Source: a virus. From it: a stretch of 27,720 nt of DNA. Made by a program: the position numbers and the translations under genes. The stretch lies in the IMG/VR virus record IMGVR_UViG_3300036780_000034, positions 1 through 27,720 of that record, one strand, 5' to 3'. Shown in pieces: positions 21,048 to 27,720 of this stretch. Every line of letters starts with the position of its first letter. The first letter of the stretch is position 1. The notes below the pieces were generated by a model, which was given only the letters and a program-made list of their open reading frames with translations, searched no databases and was not told the DNA's origin.

Positions 21048-23642
21048 TTGACCAACATTCTCGGCGGCGGCCCGAACGCCAAACAGCAGCAGCTCGCGGG
21101 GTCGCTACGGTTTCAGGCGTCTCAGGCGGGCGGCGTCATCCCGCTCGTCTACGGCACGACGCGGGTCAGCCCGATCCTTCTCGACTACCAGGATTTTGAG
21201 GCGCATGGCGGAAGCGCCGGCAAGGGCAAGGGTGGTGGCGGCGGCACACCCGTCGGCGGCGGTACTACGAGTGGCAAGGCGGGCAAAGGCTCGCAAACCC
21301 AGTATTCGGCCTCGTTCATCCTTGGCGTCTGCCAGGGGCCGATCGCCGCCTTCGCCAACGTCTGGTACAACAAGTCGATCACGTTCCTGTCGGATTTCGA
21401 CGGCGTGGCGACAATCAACCTTGGTGCCGACGCCCAACCGGCCGACCCCTATTGGGTCACCAACCACTCCGACAACGCGATCGGCTATTCCGGGACCGCG
21501 AACGCCACCTTCGACAATTACAACCTCGGCCCCTCGGCCTCATTGCCGAATTTCGGCTTCGAGGTCTACGGCATCGAGTCGAGCAGCGGGATCAACACCT
21601 TTGACGCCAACCCGGCGGCGATCGTCACCGACTTTCTGACAAATCCTCGCTACGGGGCGAACTTCCCGGCGGCAAACCTCGACAGCCTCGCCTCCTACCA
21701 GGCTTATTGCACCGCACTCGGGATTGGCCTCTCGCCGGTGCTCGACGCCCAGCAGGCGGCCTCGCAATCGCTTTCGACCCTGGTGCAACTGACCAACGCG
21801 GCCGTCGTCTGGTCCGGCGGTCTCTTAAAGATCATCCCCTACGGCGACCAGCCGATTTCGACGGCGTTCACCCTCGTCGCGATGTCGGGGCCGCCAGCGG
21901 CGGGCGACGAGATCGTCATCATCTTTTCCGGCGGCGCGCTCGGCTCGCCGGTCACGGTCAATTACTACGCTGCGGCAGCGAACACCAATGCCGACACCGT
22001 CTACACCGCGTCCTTCGCCGGCGCCATCTGCGCGATGATCGCTGGCCACGGCACATTGCAGGCGGCCAAGGTCTTTGCCTCGGTGACGCCGACGGGATTG
22101 ATGATCCTCGACCAGTCAGGCTCGGGGATCGGGGTCAGCGCCTCGATCAGCGGCACCGGCGGCGAAGGGATCACGGCAAGCCCGCTCGGCACCTATTCAT
22201 GGTCGCCCTACACGGTCCCGGCCTACAACCTCGACGACGACGACTTTATCGTCCAGGAGTCGACGGTCGGCTCGTATCTGGGCGTGACACCCGGCACCGC
22301 GGCGTTGCGGCAGGGAGCGACCCCGGTCACCGGCGGGTTTACCGACGACCCGGTGCACATTCAGCGCTCGTCGCCGGCCGACGCCAACAACTGGGTCGAG
22401 ATCGAGGTCAACGACCGCCACAATTCGTACAACCGCTGGCCGGTCGCCGCCTTCGACCAGGGCATGATCGACCAATACGGGGTGCGCAAAGGGTCGACAG
22501 CGAACGGCAACGCGGTCACCGACCCCTATTACGTCGGGCCGATCGTGGCGCAGCTCGTCCTGCAGCGCGCGGTCCATTACCGCAACACCTACAGCTTCAG
22601 CTTGGGGTGGAATTACTGCCTCCTCGAGCCGATGGATTTGGTGCAAATCAGCGACCCCTATCTCGGGGCCGGGTCGATCACGGTGCGGATCACCGGCGTG
22701 CGCGAGGATCAGGAAGGCACGCTCGCGATCACCGCCGAGGATTTTTTCGGCATGGCCGGGTCGGTGCTCTACCCGAAGTCGGGGCCACCCGCGATCCCGT
22801 TGCCAAACGCGGTCAGGAGCCTCGGGCTCGGTGCCGGGACGGCGTTGCCGGCACCGCACCAGGCGAGCGCGGCGACCGCCTCGACGCCGGTCTACAACGC
22901 TGCCGCACCCAGTGTGAACACGCCCTTTATCCTCGAGCCGACCGGGCAGCTGCTGGCGGCGCAGGGCCTATCGTCGCCGCAGGTCATCATCGGTCTCTCG
23001 GGTGGGCCCGGCGGCACATACAGCCCGCTTTGGGGCGGTGCACAGGTCTGGGCCTCGCTCGACGGGACGAATTTCGGCCAGCCCTTTCCGGGCGACGTGT
23101 TCAACGGTGTCTCGACGATGGGCGTCGTGACGTCGGACGCGGTCACATCGCTGAGCGTCAACCTCGCCGAGAGCAACGGCAGCTTGCAAAGTGTGAGCGC
23201 CATCACGGCGGCAAAAAACGTCGCCCTCTGCGCGGTGCGCGGGCCGGGCGGCCTCGAGTTTTTGAGCTTTACGACCGCGACCCTGACCGGCGCTAACCAA
23301 TACACGCTAAGCGGGCTCAACCGCGGGCTCTACGGCACCCCGCAGATTTCGCAGCCCGCGGGGGCGCAGTTCCTCTATCTCGGTGCGGGCGAATACTTCG
23401 CGCAGACGTTGCCGACCAATTATGTCGGCCAGACGATCAGCTTCAAGTTTCCGTCCTTCAACACGGTGGGCAGCGGTCAGCAGAGCCTCGCGGACGCCGC
23501 GGCCTACATCTACACACCGCAAGGCGCTCAGGTGAACCCGGCGACATTTCCGATCCTCGTAGCGCGCGGCATGCCGATCGCTGCCGAATTGCGCAGCAAC
23601 ACGGTGCGCCGCGACATGCCGATCCAAGCCGAAAGCAGGTAA
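21048..23642 (+). CDS. Central tail hub / tip attachment protein (Phage-tail_3, GTA gene 15-like)
   Basis: TTG 21048 is the only usable start, because an in-frame stop lies at 21042; AGCGGA is about 12 nt upstream. The 864-aa product starts with PNAKQQQLAGSLRFQASQAGGVIPLVYGTTRVSP, a typical opening for this family. A Gly/Lys-rich loop and SFILGVCQGPIAAFANVWYNK follow. The Phage-tail_3 core appears at DDDFIVQESTVGSYLG...NWVEIEVNDRHNSYNRWPVAA and YSFSLGWNYCLLEPMDLVQI. Residues about 272-385 are a beta-rich insertion (SGPPAAGDEIVIIFSGGALG...). The C-terminal third is a set of beta modules (TYSPLWGGAQVWASLDG, YTLSGLNRGLYGTPQ). It forms the hub to which the fibre binds. The fibre gene starts 5 nt after its stop. 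Confidence 0.85.
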   Translation: MTNILGGGPNAKQQQLAGSLRFQASQAGGVIPLVYGTTRVSPILLDYQDFEAHGGSAGKGKGGGGGTPVGGGTTSGKAGKGSQTQYSASFILGVCQGPIAAFANVWYNKSITFLSDFDGVATINLGADAQPADPYWVTNHSDNAIGYSGTANATFDNYNLGPSASLPNFGFEVYGIESSSGINTFDANPAAIVTDFLTNPRYGANFPAANLDSLASYQAYCTALGIGLSPVLDAQQAASQSLSTLVQLTNAAVVWSGGLLKIIPYGDQPISTAFTLVAMSGPPAAGDEIVIIFSGGALGSPVTVNYYAAAANTNADTVYTASFAGAICAMIAGHGTLQAAKVFASVTPTGLMILDQSGSGIGVSASISGTGGEGITASPLGTYSWSPYTVPAYNLDDDDFIVQESTVGSYLGVTPGTAALRQGATPVTGGFTDDPVHIQRSSPADANNWVEIEVNDRHNSYNRWPVAAFDQGMIDQYGVRKGSTANGNAVTDPYYVGPIVAQLVLQRAVHYRNTYSFSLGWNYCLLEPMDLVQISDPYLGAGSITVRITGVREDQEGTLAITAEDFFGMAGSVLYPKSGPPAIPLPNAVRSLGLGAGTALPAPHQASAATASTPVYNAAAPSVNTPFILEPTGQLLAAQGLSSPQVIIGLSGGPGGTYSPLWGGAQVWASLDGTNFGQPFPGDVFNGVSTMGVVTSDAVTSLSVNLAESNGSLQSVSAITAAKNVALCAVRGPGGLEFLSFTTATLTGANQYTLSGLNRGLYGTPQISQPAGAQFLYLGAGEYFAQTLPTNYVGQTISFKFPSFNTVGSGQQSLADAAAYIYTPQGAQVNPATFPILVARGMPIAAELRSNTVRRDMPIQAESR

Positions 23643-23647
23643 CCCGA

Positions 23648-26600
23648 ATGAACCGATGGCTCGGCCTCGCGGCAGCCGCCCTTGTGGCGGCTTTTTTGTT
23701 GCCCGCGCCGGCCCATGCGCAGACCGCGGGCTGGCTGTTCCCGACGGGCTCGTCGCTGTCGCTGACCAACGCCAACAACGGCCAGATCGTCGCCAGCGAC
23801 GATGCGCCAGGAGCCAGCCTCACCGTCAACCTGCCGTCGTCGGGGATCAGCGCCGGCTGGCTTGTCGGCTTCAGCGAGGGTGCGGGCCGCGGCTTCACGA
23901 TCAATGCACCCGGGGGCGCCTACATCCTCAGCGGCCAGAAGACGCTGACCTCGTTCGCAGCTCCCAGCGACACGAATTACGAATATTTCGCCGTCTCGTA
24001 TGATGGGGCGAATTTCCGGCTTCTGACTTCGACCCAGGCGACAAGCCTCTACAACGGCATCATCGGGGCACCCGGCGGGTCGTCCTGGACCTATCTATTT
24101 TCCTCCGGGTATGCGGCGACCCCGGTCGACAACGGCCACATCTTTTCGAGCGCCTTTGCCGGTGCCGCGACCACGGTCACGCTGCCCTCGACCCCGCTCG
24201 TTCCGAACGGCTGGGCCGTCTCCTACTATGCTGCGACCAATTCGATCACCCTGAAGACGAACTCGGTCTCGGGCGGATCGATCATCACCCCCGGGGGCCT
24301 TTCGAATAGCTCCTACATGGTCGCCGCCGGCAGCTTTGTGATTGTCAGCTTTGACGGTGCTGCGTTTCGCCTGCTGACGGTCACCAAGCCCGCAAACTCC
24401 ATCTCGCTCGTCTCCTACGGCGGCAATGGCGGCGGATCGGTCGATAACCTGAGTGCTCTTGCCCTCGCCGATGCGGCGGGCGCCGCGGCCGGCGGTGCGA
24501 TGATCGTCATTCCAGCCGGCAGCTATTACGTGTCGGCGCAGCCTGCCTTTTCTGCGGTGAACCAGTGGGTTTTCCTGCCCGGAGCACTCTTGACCGGGCC
24601 AGGCTCGCTCGCCGCGCAGACCCCGATGCTGGGCGGCTACATCTCCGGGCCCAGCACCTTCAACCCCTACGCATACAACACCTATACCGCCGCTGCGCCG
24701 CTCTCGCAAAACGTGCTCTACGCGCCCAACGGCTCGCTCACGGTCAACAACCCGGTGCCGCACGGCATGCTGAGCTCAGGTGGGGCGGCGGTATTCTCGG
24801 CCGGCGGCAACCTCGACACCAACACCGATGTTTCGGAGTGCTATGCCGGGTGGCCCGACTATCCGACGCTGGCGCAGAACTGGAATGTCTTTGGCGGCGT
24901 CGCGGTGTGCGAAATCTTCAACGCCAAGGCGCCGCTCAACATGGCGGGCACCTTTTCCGCCACCGCGTTCTTTCCGACGGTGCCGTTCTCGCCGGCATTG
25001 CTCCCCGGTGGTCTGCCGCTACAGGACGTGATCATTGCCTCCGATGACCTGCCGATCCCCTATGGCGGGATGTCCTCGCACACGGTGCTGAACGGCTCGG
25101 GGCTCGTCACCGAAATCGACGTTCCGGGCTGGTATCAGCCAGGGGCGGCATCGCCCGGCACGCCGACCGGGCACACGGCCTTTATCAACTGGGGCGGCGA
25201 CCAGTTTGCCCGCAACACCAAGAGCCTCTTGACCTCGCTCAATGGGATGACGGTGTCGACGGTTTCCGGCAGCCCCAATGTGACGCTCGCCGGCACCGAC
25301 ATTTCGTTTGTCTCGATCTACCAGTTTATCGGCGACGGCGGGCTCGCGATCCCGGCAAACGCGGTCGTCACCGATTTCACGCCCTCGACCGGGGTTGCGG
25401 TCATCGACCCGCCGGCGACCGCGACAATGGCGGCGCACACGGCGACGATTTCGACCCAGCCGTTCAATCTCGGCCAGGTCGCCGAGGAAGACGCCCGCAA
25501 TCACTCCGGGTTCGATTTCGATCCGACGATCTATCCTGAGAGTGGCACGATCACCACCGGCAGCAACATCGTCACCGCGGTCTCCGACATTGCCGATCTG
25601 CGGATCGGGATGAATTGCGCCGGGGCCGGGTTCTCCGGGTCAACCATTCTGTGGATTGATCGCGGCGCCGACAACATCTACACCTCGGTGCATTACGCCG
25701 CGTCGGGCGCGAAGACCTTCAACTGTTTTTGGGGCTACCAGACCGGCAATGCCGGGATCGTTGTCTCGGCGCAAAACAACATCAACCCATCGGCGTTCAA
25801 CGCGCGCGGCCAGTCGGCCTTTGGATTCATCGTGCAGGGCGCCGCCGACACGGCGTATCTGGTCGGGCGGCAGACCGGCTCGGACGCGCACCCGAAATGG
25901 GGCTTCCGCTCCGACCGGACATTTACGGGAGCATCGCAATGCGACTTTGCGATAACCACCGGCGAGAAGGCGGCCATCGACGGGAACACCATCTGGTGCG
26001 CCGATCAGTTCGAGGAGTTTTTCAATACCAGCGGGATGCCGCTCCCGGTGCCGACGGTCAGCGGCATCGTTGCCCAGTGGGCCAGCCCGAATGCCACGCT
26101 GCTGAACCCGGTATCCTATGGCGGCAACGCATCCTACCTGCTGCCGACCGCCTCCGGCGGAACAGCTAGCGCCCCGACAGCGCTCGCCAGCGGCGCGATC
26201 ATCGGCGGCATCCAGGCCGGCGGCTACGACGGCTCGGTATGGAATTACAGCGCCGGCGATATCCAGCTCGCGACCGCCTCGGCCTGGTCGACGTCATCGC
26301 ACGCGACGGACATCCAGTTCATGGTCGTGCCCAACGGGGTGACCACGTCGATCAAGCCCTTTGCCATGGAGCAGGACCGCACGCTGGTTTCGTTCCGCCC
26401 AGCGGGATCGCCGCCGACAGTCAGCAGCGGCTCCAGTGCATGCGGTGTGTCGCCGAGCGTCGTCGGCTCGGTCATGGCCGGGCTGATCTCGGTCGGCACC
26501 GGAACGGTCGGCTCGTCCTGCACCGTCGCGTGGCCGACCGCAACCGAGTTTGCGCCGCATTGTCTGCTGAGCGACCGCACGACGGCGACGGCGATCCGCA

Positions 26601-26689
26601 TGACCGCCGCTGACACCAACGGGTTCACGTTCGCCGGCTCTTTCGCGGCCTCGAACCAGATCGACTACGTCTGCTCCTTCACGAATTGA
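23648..26689 (+). CDS. Tailspike-like fibre protein with signal peptide
   Basis: ATG 23648 has AGG (23637-23639) at 8-nt spacing. The 1013-aa product opens with a clear signal peptide (MNRWLGLAAAALVAAFLL, cleavage after AHA), unexpected for a virion protein. Two similar modules of about 100 residues follow (about 26-125 and 147-244); both end in Y/FDGANFRLLT-like sequence. Near residue 252, VSYGGNGGGSVDNLSALALADAA...MIVIPAGSYYVS matches the entrance to a beta-helix tailspike domain. The long middle part is repetitive beta. The end (CGVSPSVVG...SSCTVAWPTATEFAPHCLL...YVCSF) has paired Cys. Position after the hub supports a receptor-binding fibre or polysaccharide-degrading spike. Catalytic residues cannot be assigned. 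Confidence 0.75.
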   Translation: MNRWLGLAAAALVAAFLLPAPAHAQTAGWLFPTGSSLSLTNANNGQIVASDDAPGASLTVNLPSSGISAGWLVGFSEGAGRGFTINAPGGAYILSGQKTLTSFAAPSDTNYEYFAVSYDGANFRLLTSTQATSLYNGIIGAPGGSSWTYLFSSGYAATPVDNGHIFSSAFAGAATTVTLPSTPLVPNGWAVSYYAATNSITLKTNSVSGGSIITPGGLSNSSYMVAAGSFVIVSFDGAAFRLLTVTKPANSISLVSYGGNGGGSVDNLSALALADAAGAAAGGAMIVIPAGSYYVSAQPAFSAVNQWVFLPGALLTGPGSLAAQTPMLGGYISGPSTFNPYAYNTYTAAAPLSQNVLYAPNGSLTVNNPVPHGMLSSGGAAVFSAGGNLDTNTDVSECYAGWPDYPTLAQNWNVFGGVAVCEIFNAKAPLNMAGTFSATAFFPTVPFSPALLPGGLPLQDVIIASDDLPIPYGGMSSHTVLNGSGLVTEIDVPGWYQPGAASPGTPTGHTAFINWGGDQFARNTKSLLTSLNGMTVSTVSGSPNVTLAGTDISFVSIYQFIGDGGLAIPANAVVTDFTPSTGVAVIDPPATATMAAHTATISTQPFNLGQVAEEDARNHSGFDFDPTIYPESGTITTGSNIVTAVSDIADLRIGMNCAGAGFSGSTILWIDRGADNIYTSVHYAASGAKTFNCFWGYQTGNAGIVVSAQNNINPSAFNARGQSAFGFIVQGAADTAYLVGRQTGSDAHPKWGFRSDRTFTGASQCDFAITTGEKAAIDGNTIWCADQFEEFFNTSGMPLPVPTVSGIVAQWASPNATLLNPVSYGGNASYLLPTASGGTASAPTALASGAIIGGIQAGGYDGSVWNYSAGDIQLATASAWSTSSHATDIQFMVVPNGVTTSIKPFAMEQDRTLVSFRPAGSPPTVSSGSSACGVSPSVVGSVMAGLISVGTGTVGSSCTVAWPTATEFAPHCLLSDRTTATAIRMTAADTNGFTFAGSFAASNQIDYVCSFTN

Positions 26690-26699
26690 GGGGAACCCC

Positions 26700-27020
26700 A
26701 TGCTGAAATTGGCTGCCAGCGTCGCGGCGCGCTTTCTGTGCGCGTCCTTCGGGGCCTGCCTGTTATTCGCGCCGCTTGCGGCGCTGGCACAGACCCCGCG
26801 CGCGCCCTCGCAACAGCAGATGACGGCGCTGATCGGGGCGGTGCGCGACCAACGCGACGCCGCGCTCGACCGCATCGCCGAGATGGAGGCCGACAAAGAG
26901 CAGGCGACCGCCACCGTCAACCAGATGACCGCGGCACTCGCCAAGGCGCATGCGACGGCAAAGTGGTGGCAGGATTATGCCAAGGGCCTCGCACCGGCAA
27001 AGGCGCCCGCGGGCAAATGA
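26700..27020 (+). CDS. Exported small coiled-coil protein, 106 aa
   Basis: ATG 26700 follows GAGGGG, 10 nt after the fibre stop. The N-terminus has a basic start (MLKLAASVAARF), a hydrophobic run, and ALA-Q as a likely signal-peptidase site. If uncleaved, it would be a membrane anchor. The rest is a coiled coil (LIGAVRDQRDAALDRIAEMEADKEQATATVNQMTAAL) with an aromatic and basic end. Size and layout resemble an inner-membrane spanin as well as a small periplasmic virion accessory. It overlaps the next gene (ATGA). Confidence 0.65.
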   Translation: MLKLAASVAARFLCASFGACLLFAPLAALAQTPRAPSQQQMTALIGAVRDQRDAALDRIAEMEADKEQATATVNQMTAALAKAHATAKWWQDYAKGLAPAKAPAGK

Positions 27021-27523
27021 GCGGCGACCCGAGCGGCGCGCTCGCCAACGCAGCGGCCGAGATCGCGAGCCTGCAGGCGCAGATCGCCCAGCGCGATCAT
27101 GATCTCGCCGCCGCCCGCGCGCAGGCCGCGAGTGCGGGTGCAGCGGTTGATGGTGCCAACGCCCGCGCCGCCGCTGCCGAAAATGCGCGCGCAGCGGCCG
27201 AAAGAGTGGATGCGGCACGGATCGCCGAATTGCAGGACCATGTCGACACCGCACAACAGGCCATGACGGCGGCCCGTGCCTCACGCGATGCGCTCGCCGC
27301 GAAGTTCGAGGCGATGTACGGCGACCCGGTCGAAGACGGGATCGCCCGCGGCCCGGCTCCCTACGTGACAATGACCGATGGTGCGGCGCATCCAACACTC
27401 GCTGACGCGCGGCTGCACCTGATCGCCGTGACCGCCGGCCTGTCGACCCAGCAGGCGCGCGAGCTCGTCGGCAAGCAGGACGCCGTGATCCCGCTGCTGC
27501 GGCGCATGACGCCAGTGGCTTGA
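27017..27523 (+). CDS. Coiled-coil protein of unknown function, 168 aa
   Basis: ATG 27017 overlaps the previous stop (ATGA). Residues 1-100 are Ala-rich coiled coil (IASLQAQIAQRDHDLAAARAQ...VDAARIAELQDHVDTA). A small domain follows, FEAMYGDPVEDGIARGPAPYVTM, then a helix LADARLHLIAVTAGLSTQQARELVGKQDAVIPLLRRM. There is no signal or membrane segment. Coupling to the exported coiled-coil gene suggests joint function. Family not recognised; a fibre chaperone is one possibility. Confidence 0.65.
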   Translation: MSGDPSGALANAAAEIASLQAQIAQRDHDLAAARAQAASAGAAVDGANARAAAAENARAAAERVDAARIAELQDHVDTAQQAMTAARASRDALAAKFEAMYGDPVEDGIARGPAPYVTMTDGAAHPTLADARLHLIAVTAGLSTQQARELVGKQDAVIPLLRRMTPVA

Positions 27524-27549
27524 CGCCTGCTCTTTTCGAGGAGAACCCC

Positions 27550-27720
27550 ATGTTCAACCGGGCGACTTGGCGCGAGTTCAAGGTTTGCGTCCACGCCATC
27601 TTTGGCTTCGCGGTCGGCTACAAGTGCGGTGAGAAATACCGCCTTGGTGCCATCCTCGAAAAGCCCGGCAAGAAGTCCGATTACGACGCGTGGCAACTCG
27701 GTTACGACCTCGCCACCAAA
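27550..27720 (+). CDS. Hypothetical protein (3' partial)
   Basis: ATG 27550 has a strong GAGGAGAA ribosome site and continues for 57 codons to the right edge. The visible part starts MFNRATWREFKVCVHAIFGF, possibly with a short hydrophobic stretch, then AVGYKCGEKYRLGAILEKPGKK. It is too incomplete to assign. The same GAGGRGAACCCC leader precedes the gene at 26700. Confidence 0.6.
   Translation, partial: MFNRATWREFKVCVHAIFGFAVGYKCGEKYRLGAILEKPGKKSDYDAWQLGYDLATK

Noticed and set aside
19667-21082. 471-codon open frame on the minus strand
   Set aside because: It runs across three convincing + strand genes and their gaps, and has no ribosome site or domain features.
21707-23296. 529-codon open frame on the + strand in a second phase
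   Set aside because: It lies wholly inside the tail hub gene, and its Arg-rich low-complexity translation is typical of a shifted high-GC frame.
26690-26699. GGGGAACCCC palindrome before the gene at 26700
   Set aside because: A 2-nt loop is too small for a hairpin; the G-run is explained as the ribosome binding site.
1-27720. CRISPR arrays, tRNA genes, insertion sequences, integrase or attachment sites
   Set aside because: No spaced direct repeats, cloverleaf-like tRNA sequence, transposase-like protein or terminal inverted repeats were seen on either strand by eye.

Overview
The window is a GC-rich stretch of a tailed-phage genome or prophage, about 27.7 kb, holding most of the virion morphogenesis cassette on the + strand. 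High GC in third codon positions, and tail proteins of the DUF2460, DUF2163, NlpC/P60 and Phage-tail_3 families in the order found in alphaproteobacterial gene transfer agents (GTA) and their relatives, point to an alphaproteobacterial host and a long-tailed (siphovirus-like) virion. The -1 frameshift at the tail chaperone gene fits this. No integrase, replication gene, terminase, tRNA or attachment site is visible, so free phage versus prophage cannot be decided here.

Head region (1-6783): the window opens inside a gene for a MuF-type minor head protein preceded by a 2H phosphoesterase domain. Next come a 74-aa phage protein, a putative DNA-binding protein with a possible promoter/operator, an intrinsic terminator, and an exported protein whose reading frame has no normal start codon. 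An 813-aa XkdF-like protease/scaffold fusion, a second terminator and the major capsid protein with an inserted beta-rich domain complete the region.

Connector and tail tube (6784-11333): a 31-aa single-span membrane protein, three small unknown genes, the head-tail adaptor, an HK97 gp10-like protein, a tail-terminator candidate, a small unknown, the tail tube, and the G/GT tail chaperone pair with slippery heptamer GGGTTTG.

Tail tip (11334-23642): an antisense lipoprotein gene, a tape measure protein with an internal lysozyme domain, then DUF2460, DUF2163, NlpC/P60 and central tail hub genes. This backbone is interrupted by accessory genes: a two-gene insert between DUF2460 and DUF2163, and a larger block between DUF2163 and NlpC/P60. 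The larger block holds a small unknown, a lipoprotein, a sulfotransferase-like gene translationally coupled to a GT-B glycosyltransferase gene, and a protein with an HExxE motif.

Tail fibre region (23643-27720): a 1013-aa tailspike-like protein with a signal peptide and a duplicated N-terminal module, two overlapping coiled-coil genes (one exported), and a gene running off the end.

The structural genes form a nearly continuous, overlapping transcription unit. The most unusual content is the sulfotransferase-glycosyltransferase pair in the tail-tip cluster, the cluster of exported or lipid-anchored proteins around it, and the 2H phosphoesterase fused to a head protein.
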